Shown here piece after piece: positions 25,956 through 33,701 of a stretch of 40,910 nucleotides of DNA; within the stretch, counting starts at the first letter, position 1, and every line of letters starts with the position of its first letter. The notes beneath the pieces are model-generated. The model ran no database searches and had not been told where the DNA came from. It worked only from the letters and a program-made list of their open reading frames with translations. The position numbers and the translations under genes were made by a program. Source of the DNA: Deltaproteobacteria bacterium. GTDB taxonomy: Bacteria > Myxococcota_A > Polyangia > JAAYKL01. The stretch lies in contig JAQTNF010000035.1 of the NCBI GenBank assembly GCA_028713995.1, forward strand, positions 1 to 40,910, written 5' to 3'.

Positions 25956-26951
25956 ATGGACGCCGGTTCGTTGAGGTGGGAGCTCGAGGTGGGGATGCGC
26001 GCGGTGCGCGAGGCGGCGGCCGTGTGCCGCGCGGTGCAGGCCGGGATCACGCGCGAAGTGGTGGAGAAGAAGGACAGGAGCCCGGTCACGCTCGCGGACT
26101 GGGGCAGCCAGGCGCTCGCCTGCCGGACCATCCTTGAGGCGTTTCCGGACGATCCGATCGTGGCCGAGGAGGACGCGGCTTCGTTGCGCGAGCCCGGGAG
26201 CGAGGCCCTGCTTGCGCGCCTCGAGGCGATCGTGGCGGGCGTGCGGCCGGGCGCGTGCGCGAGCGAGATCTGCGACTGGATCGACTGCGGCGCGTCGCCT
26301 GCCCCGCAGGCGCGCTTCTGGACGCTCGATCCCATCGACGGCACCAAGGGCTTTTTGCGGCGCGAACAGTACGCCATCGCGCTCGCGCTCCTCGTGGACG
26401 GCCGCGCCGAGCTGGCCGTGCTCGGTTGCCCGGGCCTCGCGACGGATCCGTCTCGCCCGGACGAAGTGGGCGCCCTGTTCGCGGCCGTGCGCGGTTGCGG
26501 CGCCTTCTGCCTGCCCTTGTGGCGTCAGGATGCGGCGACGACGCCCGTGCGCGCGAGCCGGACCGCGCAGCCCGCGGGGGCGCGCTTCTGCGAGCCCGTG
26601 GAGGCCGGGCACTCGTCCCACGACGACGCGGCGCGCATCGCGACGCTCTGCGGCATCGCGTGCGAGCCCTTGCGCATGGACAGCCAGGCCAAGTATGCGG
26701 CCGTGGCGCGGGGCCACGCGGACATCTACCTGCGCCTGCCCAAGGCGGAGGGCTATTGCGAAAAGATCTGGGATCATGCGGCCGGCATGCTCGTGGTCGA
26801 GGAGTCGGGCGGGTGCGTGACCGACGTCGCGGGCAAGCCGCTCGACCTTTCCTGCGGCCGCGAGCTCACCGCCAACCGAGGTATCGTGGCCACGAACGGC
26901 CTGCTGCACGACCGGATCCTGGGCGCCATCCGGGAGCTCGGCATCGGTTGA
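25956..26951 (+). CDS. 3'(2'),5'-bisphosphate nucleotidase (CysQ/inositol monophosphatase family)
   Basis: This 331-residue protein belongs to the lithium-sensitive phosphatase superfamily that removes the 3' phosphate from PAP or PAPS in sulfur assimilation. Metal-site motifs are complete: EEDAASL near residue 70, LDPIDGTKGFLR near 129-140, and WDHAAGMLVVEESGG near 270. The long form with DGTKGFLR resembles the HAL2/SAL1 type more than short E. coli CysQ. GGAGGTGA precedes the ATG. No sulfur-assimilation genes lie beside it. An inositol-phosphatase role is possible but less likely from the DGTKGF motif. Confidence 0.88.
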   Translation: MDAGSLRWELEVGMRAVREAAAVCRAVQAGITREVVEKKDRSPVTLADWGSQALACRTILEAFPDDPIVAEEDAASLREPGSEALLARLEAIVAGVRPGACASEICDWIDCGASPAPQARFWTLDPIDGTKGFLRREQYAIALALLVDGRAELAVLGCPGLATDPSRPDEVGALFAAVRGCGAFCLPLWRQDAATTPVRASRTAQPAGARFCEPVEAGHSSHDDAARIATLCGIACEPLRMDSQAKYAAVARGHADIYLRLPKAEGYCEKIWDHAAGMLVVEESGGCVTDVAGKPLDLSCGRELTANRGIVATNGLLHDRILGAIRELGIG

Positions 26952-26988
26952 TTCCCGGGCTTTGCCGGCGGGAGCGCGGGCCCGGCTC

Positions 26989-27339
26989 TCAGGCCTGCCG
27001 GCGCATGCCCACCGCTACGACGAGCCACGCCAGGCACAGGATCGTGAATCCCAGGATGGTCGACGTGAGCGACTCCCCGATGCCGGTCATCACGATGAGG
27101 TGCATGTCCGGGCCGTGCGCCCATTCGGGGTTCGCGTTCACGTGCATCAGGGTCGCGCCGAATCCGGCGCAGGTCCCGCTCACGCCGCCGAACACGGTCG
27201 ACACCGACAGGGGCCGCAGGATCGCGAGCTTGCGCTCCGCGGGCCGCCACGCGAACGAGACCGCCACGCCCAGGGTCCCGAGCCCCAAAGCCAGCACCAG
27301 CCAGGTCGCGTACCCTCCAGCCATCATGAACTCCCACAT
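26989..27339 (-). CDS. Small four-helix membrane protein, unknown
   Basis: This 116-residue protein has about three or four hydrophobic segments (residues 8-30, 43-64, 80-110) separated by the conserved-looking loop LMHVNANPEWAHGPDMH. The region GESLTSTILGFTILCL is reminiscent of the last helices of MotA/TolQ proteins, but length and missing motifs do not allow that call. AAAGGAGGTGA sits upstream of the ATG. It is divergent from the sigma-factor gene, sharing a 101-base intergenic region with an inverted repeat, so the two may be co-regulated. Confidence 0.65.
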   Translation of the reverse strand: MWEFMMAGGYATWLVLALGLGTLGVAVSFAWRPAERKLAILRPLSVSTVFGGVSGTCAGFGATLMHVNANPEWAHGPDMHLIVMTGIGESLTSTILGFTILCLAWLVVAVGMRRQA

Positions 27340-27385
27340 GGGTCACCTCCTTTGTTCGCCAGCGTAAACGCTCGGGGCCGCGTTC

Positions 27386-27413
27386 CCGTGACGAAAAAAA
27401 AACATTGTCACGG
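27386..27413. promoter_or_regulatory. Inverted repeat between divergent genes, possible operator
   Basis: CCGTGAC (27386-27392) and GTCACGG (27407-27413) are perfect inverted 7-mers separated by 14 bases containing nine A. They lie between the start codons of the membrane protein (minus) and the ECF sigma factor (plus). A dimeric regulator site is plausible; a transcript hairpin is the alternative. Confidence 0.45.
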
Positions 27414-27440
27414 CCGGCCGGGTCGGGCGTTCTTGGTCGC

Positions 27441-28010
27441 ATGGACGCCGCGGACGAGCGAAGCCTCCTCGACGGGCTCAAGACGGGCGACGCGGCGGCC
27501 TTCGACGCGCTCTACGACCACTGGCGCGCGCGGCTCTTCGGCCATCTCGTGAGAATGTGCGGCCGCAAGGACGTGGCCGAGGACCTCATGCAGGAGACGT
27601 GGCTGCGCCTCGTGCGCACGGCCCCGCAACTGCGCGAGGGCACGAGCTTCGGGCCGTGGCTGTTCACGGTCGCGCGCAACCTGCTCGCGAGCTACAGGCG
27701 CTCGCGGCTCCTCGACGAAGAGCGCGTGCAGGAGCTCTGGCGGCTCGAGAGCGACGGGACCAAGGCGGGCTCACCGTTCGCGGACGCCGCTTCGTCCGAA
27801 TTGCAGGGCCACCTCGAGGAGGCGCTCGCCTCGCTGCCGCACAAGTACCGGGAGGCGGTCCTGCTCGTGGCGGTCGAGAGGCTCTCCCCCAAGGAGGCGG
27901 CCTCGGTGTGCAGCCTCAGGCCCGACGCGTTCCGGCAGCGGCTCGCGCGGGGCCGGGCGCTGCTCGACGCGGCGCTCGACCGGTTGCGTGAAAAGGAGAA
28001 TCGACGATGA
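27441..28010 (+). CDS. ECF-type RNA polymerase sigma factor
   Basis: This 189-residue protein has sigma region 2 at about residues 12-80 (AFDALYDHWRARLFGHLV, DVAEDLMQETWLRLV, FGPWLFTVARNLL) and region 4 at about 122-178 (ALASLPHKYREAVLLVAVE, LSPKEAASVCSLRPDAFRQR). Region 3 is absent, as in ECF factors. The ATG at 27441 is preferred because region 2 begins just after it; no clear ribosome site is visible. Its TGA overlaps the next ATG, pairing it with a small membrane protein that may be its anti-sigma factor. Confidence 0.93.
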   Translation: MDAADERSLLDGLKTGDAAAFDALYDHWRARLFGHLVRMCGRKDVAEDLMQETWLRLVRTAPQLREGTSFGPWLFTVARNLLASYRRSRLLDEERVQELWRLESDGTKAGSPFADAASSELQGHLEEALASLPHKYREAVLLVAVERLSPKEAASVCSLRPDAFRQRLARGRALLDAALDRLREKENRR

Positions 28011-28276
28011 TTCGTGGCGACGAAGATATTGCGGCAGATCCCTTGCTCGACATGCTCGCGGCCTTGCCCCTGTACGAGCCGGCAGCAGAACGGGCCGAGC
28101 GCATCCGGAGGTTTTCGCACGCCGCACTCGCCGGCCGTTGCCGCGCGACCCAGCGCAAGTCCGCGTTTCTCGCGAGGGCGTATACGGCGTTCCTCGAGCC
28201 GGCCTGGGTGCTCGCCGTGGTGGCCGCGTCGCTCGCCTGGTGCTTCAACAGGGTCGCGCTCCTGCTCGGGCCCTGA
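28007..28276 (+). CDS. Small single-pass protein coupled to the ECF sigma gene, candidate anti-sigma factor
   Basis: This 89-residue protein starts within the stop of the sigma gene (ATGA). It has a soluble N-terminal region of about 60 residues, helical and acidic then basic (LYEPAAERAERIRRFSH), and one C-terminal transmembrane helix (residues 67-86, WVLAVVAASLAWCFNRVALL). No HxxxCxxC zinc anti-sigma motif is present. The anti-sigma role is inferred only from coupling and topology. Confidence 0.65.
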   Translation: MIRGDEDIAADPLLDMLAALPLYEPAAERAERIRRFSHAALAGRCRATQRKSAFLARAYTAFLEPAWVLAVVAASLAWCFNRVALLLGP

Positions 28277-28288
28277 GGATCCGGCTGA

Positions 28289-30313
28289 TCACGCCTTCTG
28301 CGCTTCGGTCTCTTTGAGGATCTTGCGCGGCTCGAGGCCGCAGGACACGGCGAGGAGCTCGGCCACGTCGAGCTGGGGATTCACGTCGAAGAGGTCCTTG
28401 TCCTTGAGCCCGTCGGACAGCATGGTCATGCAGTACGGGCACGCGGAAGCGAGGGTGTGCGGCCGCGCGGCCATGAGCTCGTCCACGCGCAGCCGGTTGA
28501 CGCGCTCGCCGTGCTCCTCCATGAAGAACCGCGCCCCGCCGCCGCCGCAGCACAGCCCGCGCTCCCGGCTCGTCTTCACCTCGGCGAGCTCGAGCCCCGG
28601 GATGGTCCGGAGCACCTGCCGCGGCGCGTCGAACACGCCGTTGTACCGGCCCAGGTAGCAGCCGTCGTGGAACACCACCTTGTGCTCCACCTTGTCCCTG
28701 GGCGCGAGCTTCCCATCGGCCACGAGGCGCGCGAGCAGCTCGGTGTGGTGCATCACCTCGTACGACCCGCCGAACTCCGGATACTCGTTCTTGAACGTGT
28801 TGAAGCAGTGCGGGCAGGCGGTCACGATCTTCTTGACGCCCAGCTCCTTCCACGCCTCGATGTTGGCGTCCGCCATCATGCGGAAGAGAGACTCCTTGCC
28901 CGCGCGGCGGCTCGTCTCGCCGCAGCACTGCTCGTCCGCGCCGAGGATGCCGAACGTCACGTTGGCCTCGCGCATGAGCGCCACGAGCGCGAGAGAGATC
29001 TTGCGGGCGCGGTCGTCGAAGCTCGCCATGCAGCCCACGAAGAACAGGAGCTCATGCTCGGCCGGGTCGAACGCCGGCACGCCAAGACCCTCGGCCCACT
29101 TACCGCGGTCCATGGGCGACAGGTTCCACGGGTTGGAGTTGGTCTCCATGGCGCGCAGGGCCTTGGCCAGCTCCGGCGGCAGCTCGCCGCGGCTCTCCAC
29201 GAGGTCGCGCCGCAGCCGCACGATCTTGTCCACGTACGAGAGCATGACCGGGCACTCCTCCTCGCACGCGCGGCACGTGGTGCAGCTCCAGAGCACGTCG
29301 GGATCGACCACGGCGGGTACGAGCGGCTTCTTGCCCGCCTTGCCCGAGAGCAGCTCGGCGCCGCTCGAGTAGAGGTGGTCGCGCAGGTCGCAGGTGAGCG
29401 TCTTGGGCTTCAAGGGCTTGCCGGTCTTGGCCGCCGGGCAGTTGTCGGTGCACCTGCCGCACTCGGTGCAGGAGTACATGTCGAGCAGATCCTTCCACGT
29501 GAAGTGGCGGATCTCCGACACGCCGAAGACCTCCTCGTCGAGATCTTCCTCCTTGAGCATCTTCTCGATGTTCGCGTCCTTGGGCAGGCGGCCCGCAGGC
29601 CCCAGGTTCGAGAAGTACACGTTCGGGAACGACGTGATGACGTGGAAGTGCTTGCCGTACGGCAGCAGATTCAGGAAGAGGAGCACGAGCGCCGAGTGCG
29701 CCCAGAAGCTGATGGTGCCGATGGTCGACGCGGTGCCGGGGTCCATGCCCGACATGTGCGCGGCCACGAGCGAAGCGAACGGCTCGCGCCAGTTGAACGC
29801 GGCGACGCCCTCGCGCGAGAGCTGCCAGCCCCAGTAGTGCAGGTCCGCGATCATCATGACGAAGATGATGAGCAGGATGAGCTGCGCCTCGACCGACGCG
29901 GTCAGGCGCGCGGGCCGCAGAACGAGCCGGTTCAGGATGGCGAGGCCCGACGCCACGAGGACCAGCACCGTGACGATGTCCTTCATGAAGTGATAGAGGC
30001 GGCCGAGCGGGTTGTCGCCCAGGATCCACAGGTTGAAGGTCTCGTCGAACCCGCGGCCCCACAGGATGAGGGAGTTCACGAGCAGCACGAGGAAGCCCCA
30101 GAAGATGACCATGTGGATGGGGCCCATGACCTCGTACTTGGGCAGCTTCTTCTGGAAGAAGGCGATGGAGAGGACCGCCTTGAGGCGATCCCAGGGCCGG
30201 TCGAACCGATCCGCGGGCGCGCCAATCGTGACGAGCCCCCACCGCCGGTACGCCGAGAAGGCGAACGCACCGAACGCGACCACGAGCGCAATCGCCATCA
30301 CGACCGGACCCAT
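28289..30313 (-). CDS. Membrane-bound Fe-S oxidoreductase (NarI-like cytochrome b plus HdrD-like CCG domains)
   Basis: This 674-residue protein has a membrane domain (residues 1 to about 235) with around six hydrophobic helices and His residues suited to heme b. A ferredoxin part has two [4Fe-4S] motifs, CTECGRCTDNCP and CTTCRACEEECP. Two CCG domains follow (CMASFDD, CCGETSRRAG, ACPHCF; then GCYLGRYN, CCGGGG, ACPYC). This layout matches the deltaproteobacterial proteins proposed to pass electrons from ETF/acyl-CoA dehydrogenases to menaquinone, and HdrDE-like enzymes. AAGGAG precedes the ATG. No etfAB genes are adjacent. The next gene downstream on that strand lies beyond the convergent sigma cluster. 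Confidence 0.88.
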   Translation of the reverse strand: MGPVVMAIALVVAFGAFAFSAYRRWGLVTIGAPADRFDRPWDRLKAVLSIAFFQKKLPKYEVMGPIHMVIFWGFLVLLVNSLILWGRGFDETFNLWILGDNPLGRLYHFMKDIVTVLVLVASGLAILNRLVLRPARLTASVEAQLILLIIFVMMIADLHYWGWQLSREGVAAFNWREPFASLVAAHMSGMDPGTASTIGTISFWAHSALVLLFLNLLPYGKHFHVITSFPNVYFSNLGPAGRLPKDANIEKMLKEEDLDEEVFGVSEIRHFTWKDLLDMYSCTECGRCTDNCPAAKTGKPLKPKTLTCDLRDHLYSSGAELLSGKAGKKPLVPAVVDPDVLWSCTTCRACEEECPVMLSYVDKIVRLRRDLVESRGELPPELAKALRAMETNSNPWNLSPMDRGKWAEGLGVPAFDPAEHELLFFVGCMASFDDRARKISLALVALMREANVTFGILGADEQCCGETSRRAGKESLFRMMADANIEAWKELGVKKIVTACPHCFNTFKNEYPEFGGSYEVMHHTELLARLVADGKLAPRDKVEHKVVFHDGCYLGRYNGVFDAPRQVLRTIPGLELAEVKTSRERGLCCGGGGARFFMEEHGERVNRLRVDELMAARPHTLASACPYCMTMLSDGLKDKDLFDVNPQLDVAELLAVSCGLEPRKILKETEAQKA

Positions 30314-30367
30314 TTCATGCTCCTTTCACTTGAGGAAGGACGAAGGCGGCGACGGGAGACGGATAAT

Positions 30368-30922
30368 CTACTTGGGCAGCTTGGCCTCGAAAAAGGCCTT
30401 GAGCTTGATGAGGTTCTTCTCGTCCTTGGTGAACCCGGGCGATTTGTAGTCCTTGATGAACCCCACCACCTCGGCGGAGAACTCCCGCATCACGGTCGCG
30501 TCCTCCATGATCTCGTCGACCGTCCGGCCGCGGGCCGCACCCTTGCGCAGGTCGCGCGTGTACTTGTCGAGCCGCGCGAACGTGTCCGGTCCCAGGAACT
30601 CGCGGATGAGCTCCGCGTCGTTGGCGAGCCGGCCCAGCCTGCCGAGCAGCTCGGGATCGATCGCGCCGATATCGCCTTCCAAGGTGGACTTGGCGGCCAG
30701 ACGCAGCACGAACGCGTCATCCATGTAGCCGATGTCGTCGATCCCGTCCGGGATGAGGTCGAGCGACTTGAACAGGTAGTTGATGCCCCCGGTCAGGAAG
30801 CGGCGCGGCTCGTCACCCAGGTTGTGATCCAGGAGCGCGTCGAAGAGCACCTTGACGTCCTCGTCGAGGGTGCGCAGCCAGTTCGGGAACACCTCGAGGC
30901 ACTTGTCGTTGATTTCGGTCAT
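30368..30922 (-). CDS. DUF1232-containing protein
   Basis: This 184-residue soluble protein has central segment RRFLTGGINYLFKSLDLIPDG followed by IDDIGYMDDAFVLRLAA, the YkvA/DUF1232 signature (Y-x2-x-D-L-I-P-D...G..DD). The C-terminal half is helical and charged, ending KLKAFFEAKLPK. No membrane helix is obvious. An AGAGGTGG site is upstream. It is transcribed towards the Fe-S oxidoreductase gene, 54 bases away, so the two probably share a transcript. Function unknown. Confidence 0.8.
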   Translation of the reverse strand: MTEINDKCLEVFPNWLRTLDEDVKVLFDALLDHNLGDEPRRFLTGGINYLFKSLDLIPDGIDDIGYMDDAFVLRLAAKSTLEGDIGAIDPELLGRLGRLANDAELIREFLGPDTFARLDKYTRDLRKGAARGRTVDEIMEDATVMREFSAEVVGFIKDYKSPGFTKDEKNLIKLKAFFEAKLPK

Positions 30923-31041
30923 CTGCCCACCTCTGTTGATCGGCTTTTCTTGCCTACGCCTGAAGACCCCTCATTTACACCCAAAACCGGACGAAGGACA
31001 ATCCCGTTGACAGGCCGCGCTCTTTGGGCAAACGAAGGGTC

Positions 31042-33333
31042 ATGGAAGAACTCAAAAAGGCGGAACAGGCGTTCAAGGGACAAGGCGCGGCCGACGAGAT
31101 CAAGGCCGCGGCTCTCGGAAATCTCAAGGCTTGGCTCGAAGATCCGCGGCTCGTGGACTACCGGCCCTACATCCGGAACCTCGTGGACGGGGGCAGGTTC
31201 GCGCTGCTCCTCGACTGCTTCTGGCGCATGATGCCGTTCGGCACGGGCGGCAGGCGCGGGCCCGTGGGCGCGGGCCCCAACCGCATCAACCCGTTCACCA
31301 TCGCGCTCTCGGTGCAGGGCCACTGCGAGTACCTGAAGGAGATCTTCCCCGGCGAGCGCGATCTCAAGGTGGTGGTGGCCTACGACGTGCGCTGCTTCTA
31401 CGACCTGCGCGGGCTCTACAAGGGCGTGAAAGGCGTGCTCGACGCGCTTTCGTCGCGGGATCTCGCGCGCACCGCGGCCATGACCTACGCGGCCAACGGC
31501 GTGACGGCCTTCGTGGTGGGCGCGCTCGCGGACGAGCCGGGCCGGCCCGCCTGCTCGGATCGTTACATCTCCACGCCCGAGCTGTCGTTCCTCATCCGGG
31601 AGCTCGGCGGCGTGGGCGGGCTCAACGTCTCGGCGTCGCACAACCACCCGGACGACAACGGCGGCAAGTTCTACAACCGCCACGGCGGCCAGGAGATCCC
31701 GCCGCACGACGAGAAGCTGCTCGGCGTGGTGGAGCGCGTCACGGACGTGCGCTCCATGCCTTACGCACAGGCGCGGGACAAGGGCCTCATTCGCTTCGTC
31801 CCCGCCGAGCTGCACGAGAGCTACATCGCCATGAACGAAGCCCTGTGCCCTACACGCTCCCGCTCGGCGCGCGTGGCCTTCACGCCCCTGTGCGGCACGG
31901 GCCTCACCACGGTCAAGGAGACGCTCGACCGGCTCGGGTTCCAGGTCTTCGCGGTGCCCGAGCAATCCAAGTACGATGGCTCGTTCGCGTCCGTGCGCTA
32001 CCGCATCGGCAACCCCGAGGTGCCCGAGTCCATGGACCGGCTGGCCGAGGTGGCGCGCGAGCACGGCTGCGACGCGGGGTTCGCCACGGATCCGGACGCG
32101 GATCGGCTCGGGCTCGTCGTGCCGGACGGCAAGGGCGGCTTCGCGTTCGTGAACGGCAACGAGATTGGCGTGGCGCTCACGGAGTCGATCTTCTCCGCGG
32201 TGCGGCGCAAGGGCACACCGGCGCGACCCATCTTCATCAACACGGTGGTCACAACCGACCTGCAGCGCATCATCGCGCGTCGCTACGGCGGCCAGGTGGT
32301 GGGCGATCTGATGGTGGGGTTCAAGTACCACGGTGACGTGCTCGGCAAGCTTGAGGAGCACGGGCGCTTCCCGGCCGCGGCCGCTGCCGCCGGACAGGAT
32401 CGGGTGGAGGGCGCCCTCGCGGACTTCGCGTTCGCCACAGAGGAGAGCCACGGCTACCTGCTCACCCCTCGCGTGCGCGACAAGGACGCCTGCGGCGCGG
32501 CCGTGCACTTGGCCGGGCTCGCGTCGCGGCTCAAGGACGAGGGCCGCACCTTCCTCGGCTTTCTGCGCGACATCTACCGCGTCTACGGTTACCACCGCGC
32601 CGTGGTGCGCTCGCTCGTGATGGAGGGCATCACCGGGCTCACGCGCATCCGGACCATCCAGGATCGGCTGCGGGCCGCACCCCCGACGCGCGTGGGCGAG
32701 TTCGCGGTCACGAGGTTCGTGGATTTCCACAAGGTGGGCGGGCCGCTCAAGAGCTCCACGGACGAGGCCAGCCGCAACGTGCTGCTCTTCCTGCTCGACG
32801 GCGGCGAGGGCCGCACCATCCGGCTCGTGATCCGGCCGTCCGGCACCGAGCCCAAGACCAAGATCTATGTGGAGGTTCCGTCGCCCGCGCCGCTCGCGTG
32901 CACGCTCGACGAGGCGCGTTCCGCCGATCTCGCGCAGGTGACTGACCTGGCCCTCGACCGCCTCATGACCGAAACAGACGCGCTCGCGACCCGCGTGGGC
33001 AACGCCTTCATGCGCTTTTGCCTCGGTCCGGAGGTGCTCGGCGACGCCTACGGCGAGGTGCCCGAGGAGTCGTTCCTTGTTTCGGACCTCGTGCCGGTGG
33101 ACTCAAAGCTCGGCCTGTGCACGGCCGTGTTGCCGGCCATGGTGGACGGGCTCGCAACGGGCCGCACGGACGCCGAGATCCGCGCCGCGCTCGAAGCCGC
33201 GCTCAAGCCGTTCGGGGAGCAGCCCCTCGGACTGGTGCGCAAGGCGGCGCTCGCGTGGATCGACCGCGCCTCGGTCGAAGGTCGCCTCGCCGCCGCTCTG
33301 GCCACCCGGGCGCGCGCCTTGTTCGCGACCTGA
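31042..33333 (+). CDS. Phosphohexomutase (phosphoglucomutase/phosphomannomutase family)
   Basis: This protein of about 763 residues isomerises sugar 1- and 6-phosphates through a phosphoserine. Motifs are the catalytic loop with S199 (NVSASHNHPDDNGGK), the metal loop DPDADRLG, the sugar loop EESHGYL and the phosphate loop RPSGTEPKTKIY. It is about 200 residues longer than typical enzymes because of an extra helical C-terminal segment after the phosphate loop (about 640-763). In the catalytic loop, His replaces the usual Pro after SHN. The ATG at 31042 is chosen; a TTG at 31024 is possible, and neither has a strong ribosome site. The gene is monocistronic, ended by hairpins at 33346-33414. Confidence 0.9.
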   Translation: MEELKKAEQAFKGQGAADEIKAAALGNLKAWLEDPRLVDYRPYIRNLVDGGRFALLLDCFWRMMPFGTGGRRGPVGAGPNRINPFTIALSVQGHCEYLKEIFPGERDLKVVVAYDVRCFYDLRGLYKGVKGVLDALSSRDLARTAAMTYAANGVTAFVVGALADEPGRPACSDRYISTPELSFLIRELGGVGGLNVSASHNHPDDNGGKFYNRHGGQEIPPHDEKLLGVVERVTDVRSMPYAQARDKGLIRFVPAELHESYIAMNEALCPTRSRSARVAFTPLCGTGLTTVKETLDRLGFQVFAVPEQSKYDGSFASVRYRIGNPEVPESMDRLAEVAREHGCDAGFATDPDADRLGLVVPDGKGGFAFVNGNEIGVALTESIFSAVRRKGTPARPIFINTVVTTDLQRIIARRYGGQVVGDLMVGFKYHGDVLGKLEEHGRFPAAAAAAGQDRVEGALADFAFATEESHGYLLTPRVRDKDACGAAVHLAGLASRLKDEGRTFLGFLRDIYRVYGYHRAVVRSLVMEGITGLTRIRTIQDRLRAAPPTRVGEFAVTRFVDFHKVGGPLKSSTDEASRNVLLFLLDGGEGRTIRLVIRPSGTEPKTKIYVEVPSPAPLACTLDEARSADLAQVTDLALDRLMTETDALATRVGNAFMRFCLGPEVLGDAYGEVPEESFLVSDLVPVDSKLGLCTAVLPAMVDGLATGRTDAEIRAALEAALKPFGEQPLGLVRKAALAWIDRASVEGRLAAALATRARALFAT

Positions 33334-33345
33334 TCCGTGGCGGGG

Positions 33346-33385
33346 TGCGTAGCGAGCGACGCACTTTTGGGCGGGTCGCTACGCA
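33346..33385 (+). other. Stem-loop after the phosphohexomutase gene
   Basis: TGCGTAGCGA (33346-33355) and TCGCTACGCA (33376-33385) are perfect inverted 10-mers. A competing inner pairing, GTGCGT (33345-33350) with ACGCAC, is also possible. It is followed by a second hairpin with a T-run. Confidence 0.6.
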
Positions 33386-33388
33386 TTT

Positions 33389-33414
33389 CGTCATTTCGGG
33401 CGATATGACGTTTT
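33389..33414 (+). terminator. Rho-independent terminator
   Basis: The stem CGTCAT (33389-33394) pairs with ATGACG (33405-33410) around a ten-base loop, followed by TTTT. It lies 55 bases after the phosphohexomutase stop. Confidence 0.6.
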
Positions 33415-33443
33415 CTGGATAACTATCCGAAAGAACTTACAAT
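33415..33443 (+). promoter_or_regulatory. Probable promoter for the short ORF/radical SAM pair
   Basis: A -10 box TACAAT (33438-33443) lies 60 bases before the short ORF. The hexamer 17 bases upstream (CTGGAT, 33415-33420) is a poor -35. A similar CGAAA...TTACAATA arrangement occurs before the amidohydrolase gene. Confidence 0.4.
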
Positions 33444-33503
33444 ACCCATGTGCCGGCCACATTGGCAGAGGCCTTGCAGCCCTTTGAGGCAGGAGAGAAA
33501 ACC

Positions 33504-33680
33504 ATGTGGCTCAAGAAAGCGATCTCGGATGTGCGGCAGCGCCTTTTCGGTGAGGAGCGGCAGCCCTTCATCACCCAGGATGCGGTGAGGGTCTTGCGCG
33601 AGCACCGGGCGCGCGAGCGCAGGGAACACATGGAGCTGCGTCTTCTCGATCTCGACCGTCGCCTCGCCCTGCTCCGCTAG
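33504..33680 (+). CDS. Short ORF (58 aa) preceding the radical SAM gene
   Basis: The start ATG follows AGGAGA at suitable spacing; an in-frame ATG at 33450 has none. The protein is highly charged, with N-terminal MWLKKAISDVRQRLFG and a C-terminal helix of Arg/Glu/Leu heptads. It has no Cys and no obvious leader-core boundary, so it is not an evident RiPP precursor. It could instead be a small partner or substrate-recognition protein. It ends 21 bases before the radical SAM start, with which it probably forms an operon. Confidence 0.55.
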   Translation: MWLKKAISDVRQRLFGEERQPFITQDAVRVLREHRARERREHMELRLLDLDRRLALLR

Positions 33681-33701
33681 CTCGAAGTTCCCCACAGCGC
33701 G

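Noticed and set aside
28457-31231. 924-codon plus-strand frame spanning the Fe-S oxidoreductase and DUF1232 genes
   Set aside because: Antisense shadow of two well-supported genes. Composition is His/Arg/Val-rich with no motifs, and there is no ribosome site.
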